Source: Candolleomyces eurysporus
Lineage: Eukaryota; Basidiomycota; Agaricomycetes; Agaricales; Psathyrellaceae
Assembly: GCA_027579435.1 (NCBI GenBank)
Contig: JANBPK010001197.1
Coordinates: forward strand, 62,001 to 126,000
Direction: 5' to 3'
Length of the DNA: 64,000 nt
Shown here: positions 1 through 13,046 of the stretch, piece after piece
How positions within the stretch are numbered: the first letter of the stretch is position 1
Layout: every line of letters begins with the position of its first letter
Program-made: the position numbers and the translations under genes
The notes under the pieces: generated by a model
What the model saw: the letters and a program-made list of their open reading frames with translations, nothing else
Databases searched by the model: none
What the model was told of the DNA's origin: nothing

Positions 1-3000
1 CTTTTGAGCACGAGATGGGTGAGCTGCGTCGGGCAGAGGACGAAAGACGGAAAGCGAATAGCTTGCCTGTGGGTATTGATATCATTCATTAATTTCAAGT
101 CACAGTTTCCAGAGCATGCTAACGTATAACAGCTTTTAGCTGACAGCCCGGAAGAACTTCGAGCTTGGGAGCTTTCCATTCTCGACGAGCAGATTACGCT
201 GCCTCCCCAAGTCGTCGCAGCCCTCAATGATGGGGATGGCGAGGGTGGTAGCACTTCCGCTGCTCCGAGCATCCTCAGCCTCTATCAAAACGACCCGAAC
301 CAGAAATCGGACGTAGATTCACTCCATGCTATCGCTCCGTATCCAACTGTCCTAGGTGCGCTCCTTTTCCTCTGACGCGTTCATACAAAGGTGTGACGAT
401 GTTTTCTAGGCAACATACCACAGCTGCCTGCACGTATGTGCACAGTATCCCACTGTCACAAGATACTGCCGGGCTATTATCGATTTAAGCGCTGCGAAGA
501 ACACCGTTTGCAAAACCGACACCATAGCAAGCTCAAGCGTGTGCGAGAGAAAGAAGAAAAGGCTATGGGACCCAGGGAAGGCGCGAAAGTGGTGGAGATA
601 CCACCCGAAGCCACCGAATCTCATGCATCCAGGAAGAATACAAGCCAGGCGAAGTCGGTCTCAGATGGTCAGCAGGTCTCTGAGTCGAAAAGTAAACGAG
701 CCAAGGTCGGTCTTCCCTCTTCCTTCAGGAGTCTCATAGTGATGGTTTTGTGACGACAGAAAGGCACTCACTGCGCCACTGAGGGATGCGGAAATCCATT
801 GTCAGAGGAGAAGCGTTGGAGACACTGCGAGGCCTGTCGTTTGGCTGAACGCGAGAAGAAGCTTCAAGCAAAAGCTGCTGAGGGCAATCTTCAAGCAACG
901 GCTGACTCTCCCTCCGCTGAAGAGGACTCAGTTGAAGCGGCGGCCAACGACTCTGAACACACTACCAACGACCCACCAGATGCCAATGTCGATTCCCAGC
1001 AACTGCGACTCGTCAACATGTCAGCTAACAGCTTTGAAAACTCTGAATCCTTCAGATGGAATGTCGAGTCAGCACAGGTCTCCGGCACACCAATGCCTTC
1101 CATTGACCTTTCCCGACCACCGTCGCAGCAACCGCCGCTGACGATCAAACACTACGATCCAAATGGTGAAAAGGAGCCCATCATCCGTTCCACCCCGAAT
1201 CTTCAACCGTATGTCACCGTTGAGCAGTTTCCCTTCAAGGATGTCGCCACGACGCTGGCTGGGGAGAGTTCTGTTGGTATTGCGATTACCCCTGACCCAT
1301 CGGCTGCAGCGACGACGACGACCGTGACACTCACGATGCAGGACGACGCTGCCTTGACTAGTCATACACCTTATCCGGACGCAGGTGTTTTCCGACATTA
1401 TGTCGTTCCACCCAAAGACAAGGACGCGTCAGCTTCTCAACCAATACCGGAATCAACGCCCGTCCCCGTCGCAGATTCTGGGCCAAGTATAGCTTCTGCC
1501 ACCGATTCTCCACCTGCACCTCCAGCACCTTTACCTGCACCTCCGACTCAAAGTGCAACGCAACCTGTGGGCACCAGGGAGTCTGCCACACCTTCGGCAG
1601 AGAAGACTCTAGAAACCTCAGCTTCAACAGGAAAGAAGAAGGCCGCCTCGAGCACAAAGTCGAAGCCCAAGTCAAAAGGGAAAGGGAAAGCAGCTGACCC
1701 GCCTTCTAGCGCTGAAGCCCCGGCCCAGCCTCCTCTTCCTCCCCAACCCTCTCTATATCCCTATCATCCCTATTACCTTTTCCCCCCTGCCCAGTACGCA
1801 CAGTATGCCACCGCCAGTGCCTATGGCCTGATGTACCCTCCATTGCACCCATCTGCTCTCGTGCCCGAATCGATCAGCACCAGTAAGGCAAAAGGGAAAG
1901 GGACCAAAGGGAAAGGAGAGGCTTCTTCGATTTCGGCCCCTCCACATCCTGCCCCTCATATGCCCGTACACCCCTATCCGTACCCGCTTGCTCATCTACC
2001 CTATCCTTATTCTGCCCTCGTCCCTTCGCCTCACCCCCCCGAGTCGCCCCTGGTTCGTCGGCTGCAGGCCAGGCGATCCCTCCGGCACCAGCATTCTACT
2101 ACCCACCACCTTATCCCTACGCAGCCTCTGCACCCGTTCCGGGGCTCGGCGTGCCTCCTCCGCCCTCCTCTCTTGTTCATTCATACCACACTGTGAGTGG
2201 TGGGACTGTATCTGCGCCTGTTGATGGTCTTGCTCCCGGTACGGCCGCGGCGACGTCGATATCGGCTCCACCAGCAGCGGCACCCCCGCCACCACCACCG
2301 AAACCTAGACCATCGAAGAAACAGAAGGAGCCGAAATCGTTGTTTAATTATTATCATCCTGGGTATGGGACGACGGACTCGCCGGAGCTACCGGCTGGTG
2401 CTGAGGTGAGTGGAGCGTTTCTTCTGCCTGTTCTTGTGTTGCAATATGATTTAATGACCTTTTTTTTTTGGTTCGTTTTTCTTTGTAGCCTGGGAAGAGG
2501 AAGAGGAGGAAGATTGACCCTGCTTGGTTGGAGAAGATGAGGTTAAAGGCGGAGGAGGAGAAGAGGGCTGCGGCAGGGGATGCACCCGAAAGTGCCAGTG
2601 CCGGTCCTAGTACAGGCGCCGACGCCAGTGGGAGTGCAAGTGCAGTCGCGACCTCCGTTCCGTCAGCGCATGTTGGCACTGATGTTGACGCCGAACTCGT
2701 GTCCGCTGTATCCAGTGCCCACGAGTCCGAGGCAGAGGTGGAGCAATGCCTCGACCATGCGCAGGAGCAGGAGCAGGAACGGACTGGACTGGACAGTATC
2801 ATGGACGAGGACGATCCTCATGTTGATGAAACGAGGGCTCCGGAGGTGTCGTCATCTCGACTTTCGGAGCGGGGAGGACACGGATCTCCCCAAGGCAATG
2901 TGAGCTTACTTCCCCGCACCGTGCCCGCTTCCTCGTGCCCCAGCAAGCAATTTCCTGACCATTCATTTCGCAGGCGCAGTCGAAACCATGCTATAACAAG

Positions 3001-3180
3001 ACCTGCCGCCGGCGTGTTGTTAGCACGTCGGCTACGGGAGGCAGCACGTTTTGTGAGAAGTGCAAGGCGAAGTTTAAGAAACATGCGGAGAAGAGTAAGA
3101 GGAAGCACAATCTTGTCCCTTTCAAGCTCGTTTCTGCTACCTCGGTCGGCGTGGCCGTTCGAGGTTCGGGTGAAAGATGA
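1..3180 (+). CDS. Cys-module low-complexity protein (5' partial)
   Basis: Runs in from the left edge. Exons read in phase as 1-72, 140-355, 410-705, 760-2405, 2489-2899 and 2974-3180, each bounded by GT-AG. Three short Cys modules are visible: CTVSHC followed by RCEEH in exon 3, CATEGC followed by RHCEAC in exon 4, and CYNKTC followed by CEKC in the last exon. Between them lies a long Pro/Ser/Ala/Tyr-rich stretch with poly-Pro and KGKGK-type basic patches. The modules could bind zinc, and the basic tracts suggest a nuclear protein; both are inference. I do not recognise a named family. Oddity: exon 4 is open in one frame up to the C run at 2034-2040 and in another after it, so a one-base indel is needed to join the halves. 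Start codon is outside the window. Confidence 0.75.
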
Positions 3181-3570
3181 TGCTGCAACCTCCACAGTCG
3201 ACTCAATAGGGTTGATTGGCAGACCCCATTTCATTGGAATTGGATAAATTATTGCTTAATGTTATTTGTACGTCTTCTTGTTGCACCGTAGTACGCAGTC
3301 CTAATTTTATATGTATGCGATACTAGATGATGCCTGTATATATCGTGCCCCTGTCGGCTAATGCAGTAATCTAAATGCCACTGTATATTGGAACTGCGTG
3401 TATCCAGATCGTGTGCAGCGGATCGCAGCATCGGGAGTACATTCTGCACGTGTACGGGGTGAGGAGACATGCTCAAATGACCCCGGCACATTGACGATGT
3501 GCTTCTCTTTCGCTCCCTCTTCCACTCCCCACAACCTATAGCTACACACACATTCACAGACCGCGTCATT
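3181..3570. other. intergenic
   Basis: Spacer between two plus-strand genes. It should hold the 3' end of the first and the promoter of the second; no RNA gene or repeat seen. Confidence 0.6.
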
Positions 3571-4938
3571 ATGGATCCCCATGTCGATGACGACGTTGAG
3601 AAGGGGTCTCCTCGACAGAACGAGAAGGAGCTTCCTCCTGACCCAAGATTCGAGCAACGCACTGAAAGAGAGTCCGGGCTGATTGTCGAAGAACCCGAGG
3701 AAATTCAATCCCCCGGCCCTGCTGGTACGTTTCTGTTCTCTCTCTGAGGAGTGGCGGATAGAACTGACGTTTTGCAAAAGCCCAGGAGGTGAACACTCGG
3801 TTCCAAGAACAGGTGCAAGAGCTACAGCACGAACTGTCCGATTTCCTAGCACAACACGTTGCGAGGACATTGAATTTGCAGAACTCACTTCATAACGAAC
3901 CTCTCAAGTTCCGCAAGCATCTCTCTGGTGTCATGCATGAGAGGGATAACAGTGAGTATCTGTTTGTTTTGCTAGCACGATGACGGAGCCAAATTCTAGC
4001 TCTTTTCTGCGATTATCCAGTTAGTGTTGTGTCCCCTCCTTCATCCGGGAACATCGCGGTCTACCATCAAGATCCACGTCTGTCTCGCCTCGAGATCGGA
4101 AGTACGCGGCCAACTCCCCTGGATCTACACAACGATTCTTTAGCACGATTTCTGAGCATGCACATGAGCAATCTTCAGGCTCTGCAAAACTCTTTGCTTC
4201 GAACACATGGAAGTGCGTCTCTTTCGTATCATAATTCCGTTCGAGAGAAAAGGATCTCTAACGCCGAGCTATGAAATCATTTTCAGAACCTCCGACTCTG
4301 AGCATCGATGGAAGAGGGGGTGGTGAAAGCCTTTCTGCCGGGTCTAGTACGATGCAGGAATATGCCGATCTGGTGGCCACGGTCCGTCTTTCCCCCTCTT
4401 TTGTCACTCGCTTTTGATTTCACTGACTGAGCGTATTCAGTCTGCATTGGAGGCTATATTTATTATTGCGGTTCTGGCGTTCGCCTACTCGATCATCGGA
4501 CCCCAGAAACACCGCATTCCATTCAGCGTCGCCATGCTCTTCTCGTTCTTCTCGCTCTCTTTCCTCATGTTGTGCCTGTGTCTCTCCTTGTGGGGATTCC
4601 TATCAGCGTCGTGGCGCCGCCTGAAGCACGAACCCGAGAGCCAGGTCCAAGTCAACTTCTACCTCTTCCTTGGTAGACAGCTCCAATTCTGCGCTCTTTC
4701 AGCGTTCATGCTTCCGCTTATCATGCTGACATTTTACATTTTCTCGGGTATAGCATTCCCAATTGTTCATCTTGTGTTCTTGCTTGTTGCGTCCCTTCTT
4801 GTACTTGGGAGTGTAGTGTATCGAGTCCCGATTAGTTTGGAGAATGTCTCCTCTATAGTCCTCAGCACGAGGCACATGGAGAGACCTTCGTTAAGGCCTA
4901 TCAGTTGGAACATTGGTCGGCGGAGGAGTATTTACTGA
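3571..4938 (+). CDS. four-TM membrane protein of unknown function
   Basis: Five exons (3571-3724, 3781-3951, 4021-4212, 4287-4381, 4441-4938) give 369 residues. The N-terminal 200 or so residues are hydrophilic and acidic (start MDPHVDDDVEKG) with a possible helical segment rich in Gln and Leu. The last exon holds four hydrophobic segments: one starting ALEAIFII, one FSVAMLFSFF, one LQFCALSAFMLP and one PIVHLVFLLVA, followed by a short basic tail. This layout, a cytosolic N-terminus followed by a four-helix membrane block, is common in Agaricomycete hypothetical membrane proteins. I see no catalytic motif. The first intron acceptor is fixed by frame at 3780, not at the AG five bases later. 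Confidence 0.75.
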
Positions 4939-5017
4939 GATCGTCTGAACACATATGGGATTATTTAACGTTACAGGGACAGGATCACCAGAGACGACGC
5001 GCTTATACTATGGGATA

Positions 5018-6545
5018 TCAATTACTTTTAAATGAACCAGTGTACATGTAAATCATATCGGATCGCGGTGCGGAGGGGTGTGTCGAGGCGGAGGAAACGA
5101 CTAATCTAGTTCTTGAATTCTCGGTCGGATTTCGCCTCGAGCTCAGGGGCCCTTTCCATTTGCAAGAGACCCAAGCTTTCAAAAGGTCCTGTTGCGCCGA
5201 TGGTAGATAAGAATTTCGTCGAGATGGAGTAGGAGATTAGAAACTCACACTTTGAGTGCCGAATGTAATAACAGCGGCGACGGGAACTATGAAGAGGAGT
5301 TTAATGTGTCGGCGATGGCCGCAAGAGGTGCTCCACTCACCTATCGCAAGAATGATGTTAAAATCCGGATTTCTCTCCTCTCCCATGGTGGCAAAAACGA
5401 TGCCCAAGCTTCAAACAGGCGTCAGACTATTAAGGAGTATATCTGAGGAGAGAGAGAGATACCCGATACATAAAATCCCAATCAGAGTAAAAACCAGCAC
5501 ACGCAGGACGGTACCTATCGGCAATTCCCTGTGTCTTAGCATCGCCCAATTCTTGCGAAGTTGCAGAGCTGTGATAACTGAAAGTGGGTGTGAGCAGCTG
5601 GAAGATCCGTGAAAGCTACCAATTTTGATCGAACCTTCCAGTACGATGGTCGGAACCATGAGGGTTGCGACTGCGATTGAGGAGACTCGGGATCTGGGGC
5701 GGTTCGTTAGTCGTCGAGAAAAAACGGCTAAGTTTACTTACGGAAGACGTTGTACAAAATTACAGTATGTCCCATTGGAGGATCTTTGCACCGTCTCTGG
5801 ATTCTGGAGGCCAATCTAGGGAATAAGAATACGTTCAAGCACCTGCTCGGATTTATATACTGAAGATGGTTGCTTACAAGCAGGCATGCGATTGCCATGA
5901 CTGTGTGGAATGCGTAAGGAAAGGATAAAAGCTTTTTGAAGTGAGTGAGGGCTGCCGGTGTAGTAGACCGGAACTTACAAAAGTCGACCAAAGCCTCTGG
6001 CCTCGACTATTGGAATCCGTCATGATGAAACGGACATTAAAATATATCTACTGGACGCTGTGAGTTTGACCAATCGGTTACTCAATATTCACGCATTAAC
6101 GCACTTGAGCCACGAGAGCGACAGTCGTCCCAGCTGTTCTACACATATTGTCAGCGTAAGGTTTGGGCAAGAAGCAAAACGACTCACAGCGGTGGGGCGG
6201 CATATATCAAGGCAGCTTGAGTAAGGCAAAGAGCGTATGGGGGTCTTGGAGAATTAAGGTGGCCAGAAAAAAAGAGGAGGCAATACGACGTCGTCGATAC
6301 CATCCAGGAGAATACAAAGCTGAACCAGGTTGCATGTCGCGGAACGTCACGACCAAGTAAAGTGGTGAGTAGCATCAAGGTGCATCCGCATAGTCCAAAT
6401 AGCTGAAGTCCGACAAAGACCATGATATATGGCTCCAATCCAACCTCATAAATAGGATTGGAGCCTGTTTAGACGTTATTAATAACTTTTCGTGGAGGTT
6501 TGGAGGCGACTCACGGGCATCGAGACCACCATGAAGCGCTATCAT
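5018..6545 (-). CDS. seven-TM receptor-like protein, tandem copy A
   Basis: About ten short exons on the minus strand join into a seven-TM protein. Recognisable blocks in order: start MIALHGGLDA; a first TM with LQLFGLCGC; RHATWFSFVFSW; LCLTQAALIYAAPPL; TAGTTVALVAQ; RLWSTF; LLSFPYAFHTVMAIA; the loop IGLQNPETVQRSSNGTYC; SSIAVATLMVPTIVLE; LRKNW; TVLRVLVFTLIGIL; FNIILAI; PVAAVITFGTQ; then DLLKAW before a divergent tail. The order and the WYSF-like, GTYC and FGTQ-DLL blocks match a GPCR-like family expanded in mushroom-forming fungi; no member with known ligand comes to mind. It lies head-to-tail with copies B and C. The stop (5018-5020) was set by continuing the DLL frame that copies B and C also use. 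Confidence 0.75.
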
Positions 6546-7128
6546 GACCTGCAATGGAGACCGACAATCTTTGAGTGATGCCGCCTGGGGCAAAACATGT
6601 AGTCTTGGTCAACAAGCGTGGGGGATGGGAAGTGAAATAAGAGTGAGCGAGTTATAAAGGAAAGAAGGGCTTATGTGTCCAGTCGAGTGGTCTGAGCCCT
6701 GAGTTCCATGATTGCGTCGCGGGTGCTGATCCTCGAGAAATCAAAAGGACCGGGAGAAGGGAAATTCCCGAGTGTTCAGGTGATGCCCCTCCGCTACCAT
6801 CCGCGTGGGTGATGTTGACAGAAGTAACTTTGAAAAGGTGGGTATGTAGAGGTCAGATTGGAATGGAACGCTAATTATGGGCTACAGTGCAAATCGACTA
6901 ATGAGGAACAATAATGTACTTGTGTCACGAGGAAAACCTCTTCGAATAAGAGCACAACGCATGGGGTAGTGATGCAGATAGTAGGCCTAGGCCAGAACGT
7001 TGCTTCCCAAGGAGTGTCAGGTCGAGATCAGCAATCATACGCAGACATTGAGCATGGGTGGCATCTAAACTTATAAGGTCTGCGGGCCATACGATACATC
7101 TAAAAGTCGGAAGGCGGCGNTTTTTCTC
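6546..7128. other. intergenic
   Basis: Spacer between the start of copy A and the stop of copy B. It contains a lone N at 7120. Nothing else recognised. Confidence 0.55.
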
Positions 7129-8821
7129 TCAGGTCGTATTGTCCACATCTGAGGAGGGCCTGAAAGCGTAGGTGGCTAAGAGAGAATCAGGATCGGTGTC
7201 TCGGTAGAACTTATAACTCCAGAGAAGCCGTACCTTGATATTCGACGAGCCATCATACACCGGCACATCATGGAAATCGGGGAGCTGAGGTGCCTTAGGT
7301 GCTAGAGCTACGAGCCTAGTTCTGGAGTTAAGGTCATGCACACGCGGCCGACTCGTTGTCATGGATGCTGTAGGTTTCCATCCGCAGGAGGTCCAAACCC
7401 TCAAAAGGTCCTGAAGTTGTGGGATTGGGGATCAGCTCAGGCCATATGCCGTGGTTGGGTGAAGCGAGACTCACGGGTTGTGTACCAAAAATCAAAACCG
7501 CTGCCACTGGTACTGAATAAAAAGTACGATTAATCTGGTCAGCGCTAGGGAGAGGGGCGAACGATCAAACTTACCTATGGCAATAATGATATTGAGTCTG
7601 GGATCCGGCAGTTGCATAATAGCAAACACGACACCTAGACTGAACGGGCAGAAATGAGTGACGTTCGAGNAAAAAAACCCAGTCAAACGAAACTCACCCA
7701 ATCACTAATATACCGACCGCAGTAAACACCAAGATTCGTATAACGGTGTTAAGAGGAAAATGGTTTTGGTGTCTCAAGACCAGCCAATTCTTATGCAGCA
7801 TTCGGCCGATGCTAACTGGAATAGTGCAATACGCTAAGCATTCAGCCCAACAGCAGAGACGTCAGGAATTATGCACACCTTCCAGAGCAATGGTTGGGAG
7901 GAGAAGGACAGCAACCGTAATTGCTGAGATTTTCGCCCTTGAGATGCCGAAGAGGTGAGCGCTGAGAACTTCGAACATGTCAATAGCTCTAACTCACGGA
8001 GCTGGTACCCCCAAAAAGCAGTAGCTTCCTCCAAAGAAAGGCCCCAGGACGGCCGTTCGATGAGTGGAGCCGATCTGTGCGTAACGTTAACGAGAGGGTT
8101 TTTCCAGACGTCTACCGTTCATCTTGCATCAAAACAGGCACTCACCACCAGACAAGCAATGACCATAGCCCAGAAATAACAGTACGGGAAAACAAGGAGC
8201 TGTTACCAAACTCATAAGCTCACGCCACGCATCGAGTCTGAGAGCGAACAACGTACCAAGGTTGACCAAAACTTCTGAGCCCTATGCCTATGCTCCGCCA
8301 TTTGGTTATGGACGTTGAAGTACAGCTAGATCCAGTGGCGAGCCTCAGCCAGGACATTCCACTGCCGTTCCTGGTTTCGACGCACCTGTCCCACCAGGGC
8401 CAACGTGGTTCCCGCATTCCTGGTCAAGCCTAGTCAACGCAAGCATCAGAGTAAAGGTGAGACAACTCACAATGACGGGACAGCGTAAATCAACGCGGCT
8501 TGAGTGAGACAAAGGGGGTACGGTGGGGTCCGATTGAAAAGCTGGCCAGCGAAAAACAGAAGGCAATACGAGGTCGTGGAAACCAAGAAGGAAAACACGA
8601 AGCTGAACCACGTAATATGGCGCACGACATCTCGACCCAACAGGGAGGTGAAGAGCATTAGCGTACACCCGCATAGCCCAATCATCTGGAAAACGATAAA
8701 GGCCGTGGCATACGCATCCAGTGCGTTGGCATTGTCGGAACCTGGAACCAGCTTTAACGTCAGAAAGCGACTAGCGATAAGAAAAGTGCTTACGGGCACC
8801 CAGGCTACCGTGAAGTGCCAT
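7129..8821 (-). CDS. seven-TM receptor-like protein, tandem copy B
   Basis: Second of three minus-strand paralogues. Exon 1 is MALHGSLGA, split by an intron at the same place and phase as copy A. Further blocks: VFQMIGLCGCTLMLF; RHITWFSFVFSF; LCLTQAALIYAVP; ISAITVAVLLLPTIALE; LHKNWLVLRHQ; VIRILVFTAVGILVIG; LGVVFAIM and NIIIAI; VPVAAVLIFGTQ; then DLLRVWTSC. All intron positions I could check match copy A. The C-terminal tail is longer than in A or C, about 85 residues after DLL, ending at 7129. A lone N at 7670 falls in an intron. Probably plasma-membrane located, with a cytosolic tail; the ligand is unknown. Confidence 0.72.
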
Positions 8822-9536
8822 TGTAAGCTGGGGTGAACACGAACGGGCTGTTAACAAGGCAATCGCGGGCAAAACATTCGAACCCGCTCGATTCGTAAGT
8901 ATAAGTAGGAGAGAATAAAGAATGGAAAGGGAATTTGGTGGCGGCGCAATATTTGTCAAAAATTAATGCACCACCGTTTCAGCTCCTCTGAAACGGAGCG
9001 GAAGTGCGCAGCGCAGCTTTCGCGGATCATGGCAGGCTATAATAGGCAGCAACTCCTTTCCTTATCACCTTTGCCTGATCCTTTCATCCATCGGTGCTGG
9101 GAGATTGCTCCCTTGCTTAGTACCGGTGGCGTTGGTGATCGCCATTTGCAGAATCTTTCGGTACCGACATAAGCGCTCCACTGTGTGCCTTGTGAGGTTC
9201 CGAGTGGTGTTTCTGGCCGAACGTGCAAATAGCCGATTCAAACTCGATTGTCCTTCTCGTCGTCGGAGCCCCGAAGCGTTAAACTCTGAATAGTGCTCAA
9301 GGGCCATATCGCTATCTGAAACGAGGTCATAGAATGGACACTGGCCTGCAGGCCCGAAATCAAAGGAACCGGCTATTTTGATTTACCTATGGCCCAGACG
9401 TTGAATCGTGTGCCTCGTGTATTAACGAGCGTATTACAATGCTGGCAAAAATAGCACGGAATCGAGCTCTCAGGAACCAACTGAGTCCCAGGGGTAGAAT
9501 GCATAGAAAGTGAAGCGAACAGCGGGCTAGTTTATA
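8822..9536. other. intergenic
   Basis: Spacer between copies B and C. A minus-strand open frame beginning near 9307 has no family resemblance and was not called. Confidence 0.5.
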
Positions 9537-10940
9537 TTTTTCAAAGGGGCGTACGAAGGTCTGGATCTCCAGAAAGTCCATACTTCCAAAAGGTCCTGCC
9601 AAGGAATGTTACGACGGATCTGTCGACTGGAAAGGAAAATTGCTTACCGGTTGAGTACCAAAAATAAATAGCGCTAAAATAGGAACTGGAATCGCGATAC
9701 TGAGCTTAGTCGACTGAGGATGAAAGGAGAGGGCATTGTGACGCACATGTCGACAGAACAAGATCGAACCCCAGTTCGTGCGTTGGGCGAGACGAGTACA
9801 CGAGTGCTATACTGAGTAGAGGGGTCAGGGTATTTAAGTCAGGGCATCCGAATTGACATACCTGAGTGAAAGAATGCCTAAGGAAGTGAAGATGATTGCG
9901 CGTATAGCCGTAGCGAATACATGCTTGTTGTCGAGACATATGTCTCTATTGCGGTAGATGAAAAAGCCCAGGTACGCTGAAATTAATGTATAAGACCGGG
10001 TGCTTGATATTCTAGCCAGGGTATATACCTTGGATATGCACAATTGCAACGGAAACTATAATAACGACTGAAAACGACATTTGTACCCTATCGAGAAGTG
10101 GCATCAACGGTTTAAATCATGATGAGGGCTGAGGATGATACATACCAAACTGGATCAGTACAATTGCAATACGTTCCAGTTTCAGCTACCACGACCGTTT
10201 GCAGATTATGTACAGCGAACTGGGTATCGCCACCGTGAATCGTTGAGGCATTGATATTGATGAAGTAACGCTTACCAAGGAAAACCCGATCAGTACCACT
10301 GCCCATACACAGTACGGAGCCAGCAACAGCTGCTGTTCCTTTAAAATGCGATTCGCGAAGAGATGGAAGAAGGACTGACGACAAATCTGGTCACTTTCGC
10401 GGAGTCGACTGTTGAATCAGACTTGGCGAACCGTAGTCTCAAGAGGATCTGGTGTTTGATCAGTGGGCTAGTGGCATTCTTGGTAAATATAAACAGACGT
10501 TAATTGCAAGTGATAGTGTTGTGCAGGTTGTCCTGCAGCAAGACCCGTCCACATCAGTACTCGCTGGAATTTCATTGGGGAGAGCAACTCACAGAGGCGG
10601 AGCAGCGTAGATGGCAGCAGCTTGGATGAGGCATAGGGCCGTGTCAGGGGAAGATTGAAATTGTTGTCCGGCAATCGTAAGGAGCGAAAATGACAGGGAA
10701 GAGAGGATCCATGATATACAGAAGCTATACCAAGTCGGCCAGCGTTTGATATGTTTACAGAAAGCAGCGGTAGCGACCGTGATAAGCAGTCCACAAGCCC
10801 CAATGAGTTGCAATGCGATGAAGGCGTTTATGGCACGAGAGTCTTCTACGCGATAGGTTAGCTCGTGTGGCTACGAATGTCTTTGCTCTACGCACTCGTT
10901 GACCTGACACTGGACATTGGGTTAGCCCAAAGTCTACCAT
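9537..10940 (-). CDS. seven-TM receptor-like protein, tandem copy C
   Basis: Third and most divergent copy. Blocks seen: exon 1 MVDFGLTQCPVS (start chosen because it joins in phase to the next exon); FIALQLIGACGLLITVATAAF; RWPTWYSFCISWIL; LCLIQAAAIYAAPPL; a loop with VVVAETGTYCNC matching the GTYC loop of copy A; FATAIRAIIFTSLGILS; IPVPILALFIFGTQ; then DLLEVWTFWRSR and a short tail ending at 9537. The hallmark WYSF, GTYC and FGTQ-DLL blocks are all kept. It differs from A and B in lacking the MALHG start. Multi-exon structure with short introns throughout. Confidence 0.7.
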
Positions 10941-12305
10941 TCGCAGCTGTAGCGTTGCCAACGTGGTGTACGGTGGTGTCTGGCGATAGGGTGGGAAAAA
11001 CCTTTCGAGCTTGGTCGATAGAGCTACTGTATATAGCTGGCTTTCGAAGGAAGTCATTGCAGTGACAGGCATCGCATTGATCGTGATGCTCCTGCCCGCC
11101 TGCCTACCCTGCCACTCAAGAGCTGTGACGGCCAAGAGGAGAGCACTTTTCCGGACGGAGATTCCGAGGGTCATCTTCACTGTAGCAAAAGCACAAAGAC
11201 ATGGTTGGCAAGGCTTAATCCGAGTCACTTCCACGCTTCCACTGGCTCATCTGAGCTGAAGCTCGAAATGTGGGGCTCTTGAGAGCCTGTCTCCATGAGA
11301 AAGAGAAGCGTGATGGCAGGCGATGATCTCATTCGCGGTAACAGAACGCTGTAGATCCCGAGTCAAACCGAAGCCTATGTTTGACGGTAGGATTTTCTCA
11401 CCTGGTAACGACCTTGTAAGGCAGACTCAGCCTACTGAGACTTGATTTCGGTTCTGCTATGAGCACACTTTTGTCCAATATAGATTTCCGAGTCAACATT
11501 AGTTGACTCGCCGATTCGCAGCCGGTGTGGTCTGACCAGAATGCAGGTTATCGACCCGGAGATTTCAAAATTTCTCTAGATTTGGTTGATCATACGCATG
11601 ATAGCTCCAATGTCGAATGGCCTAATTGACAAGCCCTGGCAGGGGCCGTGAAATTAGCTCAAGACAGAAACAAGATCCACCGTAATCATTCACTTACCCA
11701 TCCCGAAGCCTTTCGAAAACGTAATTGGGGCCTTCTAACTCTCGTATATGGAGCATTCTCACACAATTCCTCAGGCAGATGTGACGAAGGCCGGCATGAA
11801 TGTTGGATAAAGTTGAGGTTCAAAGCGATGTGACGCGATTGGGTTGTCTGTCCCTGTTTGGTGTCGGACTTGGTCGGAGCTTTATTTGCCACATATCGTC
11901 GAGGCGCTCAGTTGCCGGCGCCGAACTTGGCCGAGCGCTTAGCATTGGTTCATCATGGACGAGTCCGGGTCTTTCTGGAGAGATGCTGCTGTAAATCCAG
12001 AGTGCCTGACCACTCAATGAGTCTACATGATGCGCACATTGCTTGATCTGCTGTTCTAGGGCTTTCTGCACAATTCCTTCCCGACCTTACAGGCTGCCCC
12101 TTTCGTCAAGGTGCTAGTGGAGCTGTGGAAGCGCTGAGTTGACAGAAACAACGAACAATGGGAGATGCATTGCACTGCTGTAATAGTGTGCCTTAACAAC
12201 AGAGGCTCGAGTATATAACCTCTCTGCACCGCTCGGGCTCTTAGCACCTCTCTCTTTCATCCCATCGCCCGCATCCCAATTCACTTCTTCCGCTTCGATT
12301 TGAAG
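10941..12305. other. intergenic
   Basis: About 1.4 kb with only short open frames on both strands, none with recognisable motifs. It should contain the promoter of copy C and that of the gene at 12306 (divergent pair). Confidence 0.5.
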
Positions 12306-13046
12306 ATGATGAACCCTACACTGGACGTAGAAGGCGCATATTCCGCCATCAGTAGCCTGTTGGCTGATTTAAAAGCCTCGTCTGATCAAGAGATCTCCGA
12401 CTTTGGGTATCCTAGTAGCCTTAATCCTTTCGATTCGGACAGTCTTGTTCTTCGTCGATCTGGGTGGGTCAAGGTTCCGAGTGGCACCACGTTTCAACCA
12501 GGGAATTCGATGAATGGTATCTTCAAGTACATGATCAAGTGTACTCCCGTTGAGCGCTCCAAGACGCGGCACCGAATTCCTGCTGAGTCTGATGACTCCG
12601 GAATGCCATCAGCCTTCACTGCCATGTTGCTCATTGGTAGGTTCCCGATCTTTCTCCTGAGACCAAGGCAGTTCTGAGGATTTTATTTCTTAGGATCTAA
12701 ACCTGTTGCATCGGTCGTCATCCCGCCCGTTACGATGGGCTTCCTTAAGCCCTATGCTCCATCCGACGGTCGGTTGCCACTTCGTGCAACCGTCATCGTC
12801 GACGCTCTGGAAATTGCACTTCGGGTAAAGAAGACTATCACTCTCAGTACAACTGTTGTTACAAGCGCTCATCTGGAGCACTGCCCGCGACTTCGCAAGG
12901 GTGACTGGATCTTTCAGGCAAGTCGTAGCGCTCGTGGCGCACCTACTTGCGAATCATCAGAAGTCGTGAAGACGTTCTACGAAGAGAGCGTCTCGGTACT
13001 GCCTTCTTGGGTGACCTTGCAACATATCATTTCCGATGAAAACTGA
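12306..13046 (+). CDS. hypothetical protein, two exons
   Basis: Exons 12306-12636 and 12694-13046 are joined by a 57-base GT-AG intron and encode 227 residues. Two adjacent ATGs (12306 and 12309) could start it. The product is soluble and mixed alpha/beta in composition, with no signal peptide or TM segment. The second exon begins GSKPVASVVIPPV and has a Val/Ile/Thr-rich stretch. Pyrimidine-rich sequence directly upstream (12240-12300) fits a fungal promoter. I do not recognise the family; called because both exons are open, in phase and well delimited. Confidence 0.6.

Noticed and set aside
9065..9307. 80-codon minus-strand frame starting MALEHYSEFNA between receptor copies B and C
   Set aside because: The start recalls MALHG of copies A and B, but nothing after it matches the family and no donor lies at the right place.
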